From positions 1 to 24,871 of IMG/VR virus record IMGVR_UViG_3300042914_001626: a DNA stretch of 24,871 nt, one strand, 5' to 3'. The notes under the pieces are model-generated. The model was not told the origin of the DNA, did no database searches, and saw only the letters and a list, made by a program, of their open reading frames with translations. Shown one piece after another: positions 1 through 4,966 of the stretch; positions within the stretch are counted from its first letter, which is position 1; each line of letters begins with the position of its first letter. This stretch comes from a virus. Both the position numbers and the translations under genes were made by a program.

Positions 1-45
1 TTTACAATCGGAGGCGTCAGATATAAAGTAACCTTAGTCCCTTAA
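1..45 (+). CDS. C-terminal end of an unknown protein (partial)
   Basis: Reading from base 1, the frame gives FTIGGVRYKVTLVP and then TAA at 43-45. The gene continues beyond the left edge. The short beta-strand-like tail would fit a structural protein, but 14 residues are too few for any assignment. It lies 12 bases before the next start and on the same strand, so it is probably the preceding member of the same late operon. Confidence 0.5.
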   Translation, partial: FTIGGVRYKVTLVP

Positions 46-57
46 TTAAATTAAATC

Positions 58-375
58 ATGAAGAAATTAATTACAATAGCAGCGTTATTTTTAACGCAGG
101 AGGCAATTAGCCAAACGGAGGTCATATACACAGATACTGCATGGTATCAAGGCTACACATTGAATAAAATAGTAGCCGATTCAGTTGATACTATTTATAG
201 TCATCTAACGGTCAATGTTAAGGTTACAAATGGAACATTAGGAGGATATACATATGATACTTATGACCTATATGTTGTAACTCCTAAGTCATTTACATTC
301 TACTATACTGAGGCAATCTTCAGACAAAAATCCTTCGCATTATTTCAAAAAGTATTCCCATCTACTACACGATGA
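58..375 (+). CDS. Small exported protein of unknown function
   Basis: 105 residues. The N-terminus (MKKLITIAALFLTQEAIS) has two lysines, a hydrophobic core and a plausible cleavage after AIS, so it looks like a Sec signal peptide; there is no lipobox cysteine. The mature part is rich in T, Y, D and V and looks like beta structure. No family is recognised. The leader before ATG is AT-rich without a Shine-Dalgarno sequence. The stop overlaps the next start (ATGA at 372-375), so it is co-translated with the membrane proteins that follow. Its place beside the membrane proteins and endolysin suggests an envelope role in lysis or superinfection, which is inference only. Confidence 0.65.
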   Translation: MKKLITIAALFLTQEAISQTEVIYTDTAWYQGYTLNKIVADSVDTIYSHLTVNVKVTNGTLGGYTYDTYDLYVVTPKSFTFYYTEAIFRQKSFALFQKVFPSTTR

Positions 376-563
376 CACATCACCACTACAATGCATCAGC
401 TATCCTTAGCATCTTAACTGCCATTTTTGGATATTTTATTCCAATGATAGTAGGCGTTTCACCTGAGATTCTATCATGGTTTCAGTTGTTTGCTTTCATC
501 TTTTCGATAGCTGCTTCCTTAATAGTAATTTACAAATTCTTAAAAAATAAAGAAAATGCTTAA
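372..563 (+). CDS. Two-helix small membrane protein, holin candidate
   Basis: 63 residues. After a His-rich start (MTHHHYNAS) there are two hydrophobic stretches, about residues 9-28 (AILSILTAIFGYFIPMIVGV) and 34-55, separated by a short polar turn, and then a basic tail (KFLKNKENA). Size, two membrane segments and charged C-terminus are those of a small class II-like holin, and a GH19 endolysin lies four genes downstream. There is no sequence match I can name. It overlaps the previous gene by 4 bases and the next by 8 bases. Holin is a positional inference; an antiholin or other small inner-membrane protein is equally possible. Confidence 0.6.
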   Translation: MTHHHYNASAILSILTAIFGYFIPMIVGVSPEILSWFQLFAFIFSIAASLIVIYKFLKNKENA

Positions 564-747
564 AATCGACAAACCTTCACCAAAATGGTATCGTATTTTC
601 AATACTATTTACCCAATCGTTGAAAATGCAGTCATAGCTTGTGCAATGATATATGATATCGAGGCAAACGCTAAAGGATTACTGGTTTTCAAGCTTATAT
701 CATCTACCATTAGGCAGGTAGTTGATTCAGTAATTAGCGAAGAATAA
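556..747 (+). CDS. Small protein with one hydrophobic segment, lysis-module neighbour
   Basis: 63 residues. The central part, about residues 18-35 (YPIVENAVIACAMIYDIE), is moderately hydrophobic but carries charges, so it may be membrane-associated or an amphipathic helix; the C-terminal third (LISSTIRQVVDSVISEE) is a likely helix. No family recognised. The start overlaps the preceding stop by 8 bases and the stop is one base before the next ATG. It could be a second lysis membrane component, but nothing in the sequence proves it. Confidence 0.55.
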   Translation: MLKIDKPSPKWYRIFNTIYPIVENAVIACAMIYDIEANAKGLLVFKLISSTIRQVVDSVISEE

Positions 748-748
748 C

Positions 749-1738
749 ATGGCAAATACAGCACCTTATGTGGAAGAAGTTAAAGAGCATTTAACTTTAT
801 TCCCAAATGCGCCAACTCTTACAATTGCTAAAATGATTGTGGACAAATATCCGCACTTTAATATTGATAATGTAAGGTCAAGTATTCGATATTACAGAGG
901 AAGTGCTGGAGCAGAACGTAAAGAAAAAGCTATGAGAAATAATCCGCAATTCATCCGACCTTGGGATGGTAAGTTTGCCGTTAAACCAGTAAACATCTCC
1001 ACAGAGGATTACATCTTCAATCAAAGCAAACCATTAATTCTGTCCGATATACATCTACCATATCATGACATTGATGCTATTTCTGTTGCTCTGGAGAAAG
1101 GATATAAGGATGGTGTTGATAGCCTTTACCTTAATGGTGATATTCTCGATTTCTATCAAGCTTCACGATTCACGAAGGATGGAGGAGCGATGTCGGTAAA
1201 GGAGGAGAGGGATATGTTTTGGGAATTTATCGGATGGATTAAATCTAACTTTAGCGTTCCAATTTACTTCAAGGCTGGAAATCATGAGGAGAGGCTAGAG
1301 AAATACGTTAATGAGAAATCGCCCGAGTTGGCACAATTACCTGAACTTAATCTAAAGAACTTCTTGAAACTCTATGAGCATAATATTACTTACATTGAAG
1401 GTAGGCAAAAGGCAATAATGGGTAAATTGATAGTAGTTCATGGACACGAATTTGGTGAATCAATCTTCAGTCCGGTCAACCCGGCAAGAGGTTTGTTTCT
1501 TAGAGCAAAATCCTCTACATTGGCAGGGCATAACCATCAGACCTCCGAGCATCACGAGAATAACCTAAGAAATGATTCTATGGCTTGCTTTTCCACAGGC
1601 TGCCTATGTCAGCTAACTCCTAAGTATAGACCATTTGCCTACACTAAATGGAATCATGGATTTGGCATAGTTGATATTGATGGCGATGGCTCATTTGAGG
1701 TAAATAATTATCGAATTATTGATGGTAAAGTAAGGTAA
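749..1738 (+). CDS. Calcineurin-like metallophosphoesterase
   Basis: 329 residues with every motif of the metallophosphoesterase superfamily in order: DIH at D100/H102, GDILD with D131, GNHE with N178/H179, HGHEF at H231-H233, and GHNH at H261/H263. These residues build the two-metal centre that hydrolyses phosphomono- or diesters. Residues 1-60 come before the catalytic domain and look helical (TIAKMIVDKYP..NVRSSIRYY), possibly a helix-turn-helix; phage phosphoesterases of this type often carry such a DNA-binding-like front end. The substrate cannot be read from the sequence. It sits in the middle of the predicted lysis operon, one base after the previous stop and one base before the next start, which is an odd place for a nucleic-acid enzyme. 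Confidence 0.9.
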   Translation: MANTAPYVEEVKEHLTLFPNAPTLTIAKMIVDKYPHFNIDNVRSSIRYYRGSAGAERKEKAMRNNPQFIRPWDGKFAVKPVNISTEDYIFNQSKPLILSDIHLPYHDIDAISVALEKGYKDGVDSLYLNGDILDFYQASRFTKDGGAMSVKEERDMFWEFIGWIKSNFSVPIYFKAGNHEERLEKYVNEKSPELAQLPELNLKNFLKLYEHNITYIEGRQKAIMGKLIVVHGHEFGESIFSPVNPARGLFLRAKSSTLAGHNHQTSEHHENNLRNDSMACFSTGCLCQLTPKYRPFAYTKWNHGFGIVDIDGDGSFEVNNYRIIDGKVR

Positions 1739-1739
1739 G

Positions 1740-1955
1740 ATGCAGAAGCAAATATATGAGTACAACAAGACTGGAAATATACCAGTTGATTCCATTGTAA
1801 AAATTGGTGAGAGTGTATTAACTTTCATAGTAGCTTTGTTTTCACAAAAGAGAAGCAAGGATAAGAGATTGGATGACCTTGAAGCAACCGTAAAGTATTT
1901 ACTCAATGAACTTGACGAAATTAAAAAATCTAATACCAGATTCAGTCCTAACTGA
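1740..1955 (+). CDS. Small amphipathic/coiled-coil protein
   Basis: 71 residues. Residues about 15-34 (IPVDSIVKIGESVLTFIVAL) form a hydrophobic helix, followed by a basic patch (SQKRSKDKR) and a heptad-like helix (LDDLEATVKYLLNELDEIKK) that could be a coiled coil. This shape, a membrane-leaning helix plus a cytoplasmic coiled coil, is common in phage holin or antiholin partners, but no family is recognised. The last 50 bases overlap the endolysin gene in another frame, so translation of the two is probably coupled. Confidence 0.6.
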   Translation: MQKQIYEYNKTGNIPVDSIVKIGESVLTFIVALFSQKRSKDKRLDDLEATVKYLLNELDEIKKSNTRFSPN

Positions 1956-2499
1956 GTTGCCTAATGCCATTCAGATGGCTAAATTGGATACTCCTTTAAG
2001 ATTAGCACATTTTCTTGGTCAAACTGCTCATGAGAGTGCTTACTTTACTAAAGTTGTTGAGAATCTAAATTACACTACTCCTGAGAGGTTATGTGCGATA
2101 TTCCCAAGTAGATTTAAGACCGTAAGAGATGCTCAGTTGTACGTTAGAAACCCTGAGAGATTAGGCAACTTAATTTATGCCAATCGGATGGGCAATGGAT
2201 CAGTATTATCGGGTGATGGATATAAGTATAGAGGCAGAGGTTATATTATGCTAACTGGTGCAGTTCAGTACTTATTATTTGGTCAGAAAGTTGGAGTTAA
2301 GCTATTGCAAGAACCCGACTTAGTTGCTACTAAGTATCCATTGACCTCTGCTGCTTGGTTTTGGAATCGCAATGATATTAACAAGGTTGCAGACCTAAAT
2401 GATATTGTGAAAGTTACTTTACGAGTTAATGGTGGTAAGATAGGATTGGAGGATAGGATAAAATCATTTACCAAATTCTACGACATATTATCTGAGTAG
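1906..2499 (+). CDS. GH19 (chitinase-class) endolysin
   Basis: 197 residues. The motifs of phage glycoside hydrolase family 19 lysozymes are present: a helical N-terminus ending TPLRLAHFLGQTAHES (catalytic Glu probably E43), a VVENLNYT stretch with conserved E52, LGNLIYANRMGNG, GDGYKYRGRGYIMLTG, and a C-terminal TSAAWFWNRNDINKVAD. The enzyme would cut the glycan strands of peptidoglycan during lysis. There is no signal peptide, so it needs a holin for export, consistent with the small membrane genes upstream. The start at 1906 lies 50 bases inside the previous gene; it is kept because the first 30 residues are part of the family fold. It is the last gene of the plus-strand block and converges with the RusA-like gene. 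Confidence 0.88.
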   Translation: MNLTKLKNLIPDSVLTELPNAIQMAKLDTPLRLAHFLGQTAHESAYFTKVVENLNYTTPERLCAIFPSRFKTVRDAQLYVRNPERLGNLIYANRMGNGSVLSGDGYKYRGRGYIMLTGAVQYLLFGQKVGVKLLQEPDLVATKYPLTSAAWFWNRNDINKVADLNDIVKVTLRVNGGKIGLEDRIKSFTKFYDILSE

Positions 2500-2819
2500 G
2501 AGTTAATTTTTATATCAATAAATTCATCTCCTTTTTTTACAATTTTCTTAACTAGGACCAGCTTATAAATGTCCTTATCATTAAAGTTGTATTTCTTGCA
2601 TAGTATGTCGGTAATTAACTTCTCAGGATTACCCAAATCGCTTAATACGCTGCTAAATCCAATAATGTACTCAATCTCTAATGGCGAAGGAGGTATCTTT
2701 AATGCTGGCAACTTTAGGAGAAATTCCTTCTCATAACTTAAGTATTCTTTAGTCTTAAATCTTCTACCTTGCCATGCTCGATTGACTGATAGCGGCTTAA
2801 TTTGAACTAGCAATTTCAA
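2478..2819 (-). CDS. rusA: RusA-family Holliday junction resolvase-like protein
   Basis: 113 residues, the usual length of RusA. Evidence is the N-terminal IKPLSVNRAWQGRRFKT, typical of RusA proteins in Bacteroidota phages, and the metal-binding region SDLGNPEKLITDIL..NDKDI. RusA cuts Holliday junctions and branched replication products. In E. coli RusA the core reads D-x-D-N (Asp70 and Asp72), with Asp91 further on; here the second Asp is Gly (GGT), so the metal site may be weakened or altered. An in-frame TAA directly precedes codon 1, and there is no internal ATG, so translation must begin at a TTG (2819), overlapping the previous gene by 23 bases. It converges with the endolysin gene and overlaps its end by 22 bases. 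Confidence 0.78.
   Translation of the reverse strand: MKLLVQIKPLSVNRAWQGRRFKTKEYLSYEKEFLLKLPALKIPPSPLEIEYIIGFSSVLSDLGNPEKLITDILCKKYNFNDKDIYKLVLVKKIVKKGDEFIDIKINSYSDNMS
2498..2538 (+). terminator. Rho-independent terminator of the lysis operon
   Basis: AGGAG (2498-2502) pairs with CTCCT (2528-2532); inside, TTTAT and ATAAA form a second helix around ATCA. Seven T (2532-2538) follow immediately. It begins at the endolysin stop codon and lies inside the 3' end of the convergent RusA-like gene, so the terminator shares bases with coding sequence. Confidence 0.6.
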
Positions 2820-3054
2820 TTATAAAGGCATTAAAGTCATCAAATGAATAAGGGATTATTACTTTAAATCCATTGACAAAAGATATACCGGTGCAATCAT
2901 TATCCTCTTCGTAGTAGTGAGTAAGTTGATCATAGAAAAATGATAGCTTAAGTAGTTGCTCATCGGACTCTGATTTAATTCCTAAAGACTCCAATTCGGT
3001 ATTTATGACTTGATAGTATCCGGTAGTTGTTATAATGCCATTCGTATATTTCAT
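2797..3054 (-). CDS. Unknown small acidic protein
   Basis: 85 residues starting MKYTNGIITTTG, mixed alpha/beta with an acidic middle (HYYEEDND) and no recognisable motif. It is the first gene of a two-gene unit with the RusA-like gene, which it overlaps by 23 bases. A terminator ends 26 bases before its start, and a TATTTTTG box lies between the two, so this pair may have its own promoter. Confidence 0.6.
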   Translation of the reverse strand: MKYTNGIITTTGYYQVINTELESLGIKSESDEQLLKLSFFYDQLTHYYEEDNDCTGISFVNGFKVIIPYSFDDFNAFIIEIASSN

Positions 3055-3069
3055 TGATGTATTTTTTTA

Positions 3070-3077
3070 CAAAAATA
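3070..3077 (-). promoter_or_regulatory. Putative -7 box for the 2478-3054 gene pair
   Basis: On the minus strand the bases read TATTTTTG, matching the Bacteroidota -7 consensus TAnnTTTG, 15 bases before the ATG at 3054. No TTG is found 17-23 bases upstream, so only half of the promoter is supported. Its position just after a terminator favours it. Confidence 0.4.
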
Positions 3078-3079
3078 AT

Positions 3080-3111
3080 GGAAAAAACAAAAGCCATTGA
3101 TTAAAATGGCT
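3080..3111 (-). terminator. Rho-independent terminator of the leftward early transcripts
   Basis: On the minus strand AGCCATT and AATGGCT form a perfect 7-bp stem with a 6-base loop (3092-3111), followed by TTTTGTTTTTT. It lies downstream of the small accessory genes and would end most leftward early transcription. Confidence 0.7.
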
Positions 3112-3186
3112 CCTGTCCTGTTTACCTAATTTCCTCCTATTGAAAATAATGGGAAATACTTATTATTTATATCCCCTATATGCTAG

Positions 3187-3393
3187 TTATGTGCCATTTT
3201 TTAGGACAGCGTACACATTATCGGCTTCTTCTTTTGTATCATAAGCACCTATTGATGATAGTCTGTTATTTATCTTAATCCTAACTATCCATTTTTTTAT
3301 TATTTCACCAAAAGAAACGCCTTCAACAGTTTGTTCTGTTTTATCTCTACGTTTAGTTTGTCTAAATGAATTTCCGTAATTTAATCCTGCCAT
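3187..3393 (-). CDS. Small AP2-domain-like DNA-binding protein
   Basis: 68 residues from ATG at 3393; an extension to a TTG at 3420 would run into the inverted repeat upstream and is rejected. A basic N-terminus (RQTKRRDK) leads to WIVRIKINNRLSSIGAYDTK and then EEADNVYAVL. This W-x-V-x-I ... G-x-(Y/F)-x-T-x-E-E-A pattern is that of the AP2/ERF-like fold found at the DNA-binding end of phage and mobile-intron homing endonucleases. No nuclease domain is present, so it is either a stand-alone DNA binder or a remnant. Its stop codon (TAA, 3187-3189) lies inside a GTTATGTGC box similar to the ones beside the neighbouring small genes. Confidence 0.55.
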   Translation of the reverse strand: MAGLNYGNSFRQTKRRDKTEQTVEGVSFGEIIKKWIVRIKINNRLSSIGAYDTKEEADNVYAVLKNGT

Positions 3394-3413
3394 AATCTGA
3401 ATAAAAACGGCAC

Positions 3414-3504
3414 ATAACAAGGGATTTGCGTAATAGCCCTATCAAGTGTCGTGGTTAATTTTAAGTTTATACTAAAGGCAACTACGCAAAGCCCCAAACG
3501 TTAG
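3414..3504 (-). repeat. attC-like imperfect inverted repeat, site 1
   Basis: On the plus strand GGG-A-TTTGCGTA (3421-3432) is complementary to TACGCAAA-G-CCC (3483-3494) with one mismatch; GCC/GGC (3436-3438 and 3477-3479) can extend the stem. About 50 unpaired bases lie in the middle. The outer boxes are ATAAC (3414-3418) and GTTAG (3500-3504). Long imperfect arms bounded by AAC and GTT boxes are the architecture of integron attC sites. The 3501-3692 gene ends inside the GTTAG box. Confidence 0.5.
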
Positions 3505-3692
3505 TGGTCATGCACCTTGCATTTTTCACACTTACGCCTCATATCATTATCCTCATTCGGGTTTACCCAAATCCATTCGTGATTGCACGAACCACTAACA
3601 CTAAATAAACGCAATAGCTCACTTAGTGCTTGTTGAACAGGCATAGTGCCTTCATCAACTTTTATCAATATATTTTCAATTTGTTTTTCCAT
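3501..3692 (-). CDS. Small putative zinc-binding protein
   Basis: 63 residues. A helical N-terminal half (MEKQIENILIKVDEGTMPVQ and onward) is followed by SCNHEWIWVNPNEDNDM and RRKCEKCKVHDH. The C-x-H ... C-x2-C-x2-H pattern in the last 30 residues could hold one zinc ion. No family recognised. It stands alone between two attC-like sites, with 100-180 non-coding bases on each side, unlike the tightly packed phage genes around it. The TAA stop (3501-3503) is part of the GTTAGTG box. Cargo-like accessory gene is the best description. Confidence 0.5.
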   Translation of the reverse strand: MEKQIENILIKVDEGTMPVQQALSELLRLFSVSGSCNHEWIWVNPNEDNDMRRKCEKCKVHDH

Positions 3693-3714
3693 ATCGCTAC
3701 TGCGTTTATTATTT

Positions 3715-3871
3715 TACGTTATAGGCAATAAAATTAAACGCCAACGCTCTTAGTCACTTCGTCAATCTTTGCATATTTTAATTAACTTATATCGCCCCAT
3801 CGTCAATCTTTGCACATTTTAATTAACTTACATCTTTCAGTACATTCTACTAGCTGCAAACCGTTAGGTGC
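3715..3871 (-). repeat. Degenerate attC-like site, site 2
   Basis: Outer boxes CGCCAACG (3740-3747) and CGTTAGGTG (3862-3870) are complementary with one bulge; GTTAGGT fits the integron core GTTRRRY exactly. A further GTTATAGGC box is at 3719. Inner arms are not clearly complementary, and the middle is filled by two copies of a 33-base direct repeat, so this is a weak or decayed site that is supported mainly by its position between two single-gene units. Confidence 0.3.
3760..3833 (+). repeat. Two 33-base direct repeats, 41 bases apart
   Basis: Copies at 3760-3792 and 3801-3833 begin CGTCAATCTTTGCA and contain ATTTTAATTAACTTA. They differ at only two positions (T or C at the 15th and 31st base). 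The spacer is 8 bases. There are only two copies and no third related unit nearby. Confidence 0.85.
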
Positions 3872-3875
3872 AACC

Positions 3876-4091
3876 CTAAATGACATCCTCTAAAAATTGA
3901 TTAGCCATTCTTATTGCAACTTGTTCAGAATTTATTTCAGTCTTTTGTTTGTAATTTGTATTTATAACCCAATCGCCAAACATTGCTTTTGTAAGGACTT
4001 GTAAAAAATATTCATACCCATTTTGTATCGGACTTTTTTGACGATAGATTTGAACTTTACGATTGTTTTTTTCAATTTCTTTATGTAACAT
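3876..4091 (-). CDS. Unknown small protein, cassette-like
   Basis: 71 residues, basic N-terminal half (MLHKEIEKNNRKVQIYRQKS) and a helical C-terminus (SEQVAIRMANQFLEDVI). No motif recognised. It is bounded by attC-like sequence on both sides: its start is 32 bases from the GCTAAC box at 4122 and its TAG stop is 5 bases from a GTTAGGTG box. Isolated single genes with long flanks are unlike the phage operons on either side and suggest separate acquisition. Confidence 0.5.
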   Translation of the reverse strand: MLHKEIEKNNRKVQIYRQKSPIQNGYEYFLQVLTKAMFGDWVINTNYKQKTEINSEQVAIRMANQFLEDVI

Positions 4092-4114
4092 TTTATTATT
4101 GATTTATGAAGAAG

Positions 4115-4250
4115 GTCAGCCGCTAACAAGTGCTATACAATATGGCGGCTGACGTGCTTCAATTAAATATTTTTACTAATTCAAACTTTAGTGCTTCGTA
4201 TCAACTTTTGTGGTAGAAATCCGCCACATCGTATAGCACCGATATGTTAC
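4115..4250 (-). repeat. attC-like long inverted repeat, site 3 (best formed)
   Basis: GTGCTATACAATATGGCGG (4130-4148) and CCGCCACATCGTATAGCAC (4221-4239) are complementary at 17 of 19 positions on the plus strand. In a minus-strand transcript the two mismatches become G-U pairs, giving a continuous 19-bp helix with a 72-base middle. Outer boxes are CTAAC (4123-4127) and GTTAC (4246-4250). A competing perfect 9-bp hairpin, GTCAGCCGC (4115-4123) with GCGGCTGAC (4145-4153), uses part of the left arm. The stop codon of the 4247-4477 gene lies in the GTTAC box. Confidence 0.55.
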
Positions 4251-4477
4251 TTCACCTTCACATAAACCCTATCACCAACTTGCCTTACAAACTGCCCCTT
4301 AATGGTCAGGACTGAATCCTTTCCAACTTTACCGAGGTTGTATCCGATTGGGATTTGGTTGTTTATGATTGGCTTTGGCTGCGAGTGGTTCTTTGTGGAA
4401 AGCGTTCCTAGCCACATCAAAATCAAAAACCCAATTGCAATGTAAATGCCTAACAAGAGTTTATAAGAACTATCCAT
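4247..4477 (-). CDS. Small single-pass membrane protein
   Basis: 76 residues from ATG at 4477, chosen because GGAGG lies 6 bases upstream; the longer frame has no such site. Residues 7-23 (LLLGIYIAIGFLILMWL) are a membrane helix; the remainder, containing IPIGYNLGKVGKDSVLTIKG and ending RVYVKVK, looks like a small beta domain facing outside or the cytoplasm. No family recognised. The start overlaps the previous stop by 8 bases, so it is the last gene of a three-gene coupled set, and its stop sits at the edge of the attC-like repeat. Confidence 0.65.
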   Translation of the reverse strand: MDSSYKLLLGIYIAIGFLILMWLGTLSTKNHSQPKPIINNQIPIGYNLGKVGKDSVLTIKGQFVRQVGDRVYVKVK

Positions 4478-4607
4478 TTTCCACCTCCTTTTTAATGATT
4501 TGTTCCTTCTCCAGCCTATCCCTTTCAATCTTCGCAACCTTCAATATCTGCTCATAGTGGCAAGGTTGACATCGTAATTGGATGCGTTTGGTTCTTGGTT
4601 GTTTCAT
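4470..4607 (-). CDS. Very small basic helical protein
   Basis: 45 residues from ATG at 4607, preceded by AAGGAGGACAAATAATG: a strong Shine-Dalgarno sequence and a TAATG stop-start overlap with the upstream gene. The longer frame would need a TTG far inside that gene and is rejected. It begins KQPRTKRIQLRCQPCHYEQI with a Cys-x2-Cys-His cluster and continues as a charged helix rich in K, E and R. Function unknown; nucleic-acid binding is possible from the charge alone. Confidence 0.6.
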   Translation of the reverse strand: MKQPRTKRIQLRCQPCHYEQILKVAKIERDRLEKEQIIKKEVENG

Positions 4608-4894
4608 TATTTGTCCTCCTTCAAAATTACTTTGCACCCCTTTACCTCCGAGACGATTTGAATAAGTTCGGATAGGGTAAAAGATTGGATTGGTTGGGCG
4701 TTTTGCCAAATAAAATATTGATTTAGCTTTTCATCAAATTCAACATATTTTTTACCGCCATTGTGTTCGAATGTCATTATAACTTTGCGTTTTACTTTTT
4801 TATCGCCATTTTTGTCCCAAACCTCCATATCACAAGGGAAATTAATATCCTCCAATCCAAGTAGAGGATTAGTTACGTTGTTTATTTTTTTCAT
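4607..4894 (-). CDS. Unknown early protein
   Basis: 95 residues from ATG at 4894 (leader AATTAAAAAG, typical of this genome); the longer frame uses a TTG and is less likely. Sequence features are a basic beta-rich centre (KNGDKKVKRKVIMTFEHNGG, then YVEFDEKLNQYFIW) and a C-terminal helix (SELIQIVSEVKG). No family recognised. First gene of a coupled trio with the two smaller genes downstream, and 72 bases from the methyltransferase gene. Confidence 0.6.
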   Translation of the reverse strand: MKKINNVTNPLLGLEDINFPCDMEVWDKNGDKKVKRKVIMTFEHNGGKKYVEFDEKLNQYFIWQNAQPIQSFTLSELIQIVSEVKGCKVILKEDK

Positions 4895-4916
4895 CTTTTT
4901 AATTGTTATTGACTTG

Positions 4917-4924
4917 CAAATGTA
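4917..4924 (-). promoter_or_regulatory. Putative -7 box upstream of the 4894 gene
   Basis: The minus strand reads TACATTTG, matching TAnnTTTG, 23 bases before the ATG at 4894. It lies in the short gap after the methyltransferase stop. The expected upstream TTG is only matched as CTG, so support is weak. Confidence 0.3.
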
Positions 4925-4966
4925 GTACAAGTTATTAAATGGAGTACAGAAATGTTTAATTATTTT

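Noticed and set aside
3394-3420. Longer start of the AP2-like gene at a TTG
   Set aside because: It would run through the AAC box of the inverted repeat and adds hydrophobic residues unrelated to the domain; ATG at 3393 is adequate.
3760-3833. CRISPR array
   Set aside because: Only two repeat copies with an 8-base spacer and no further units; not a CRISPR.
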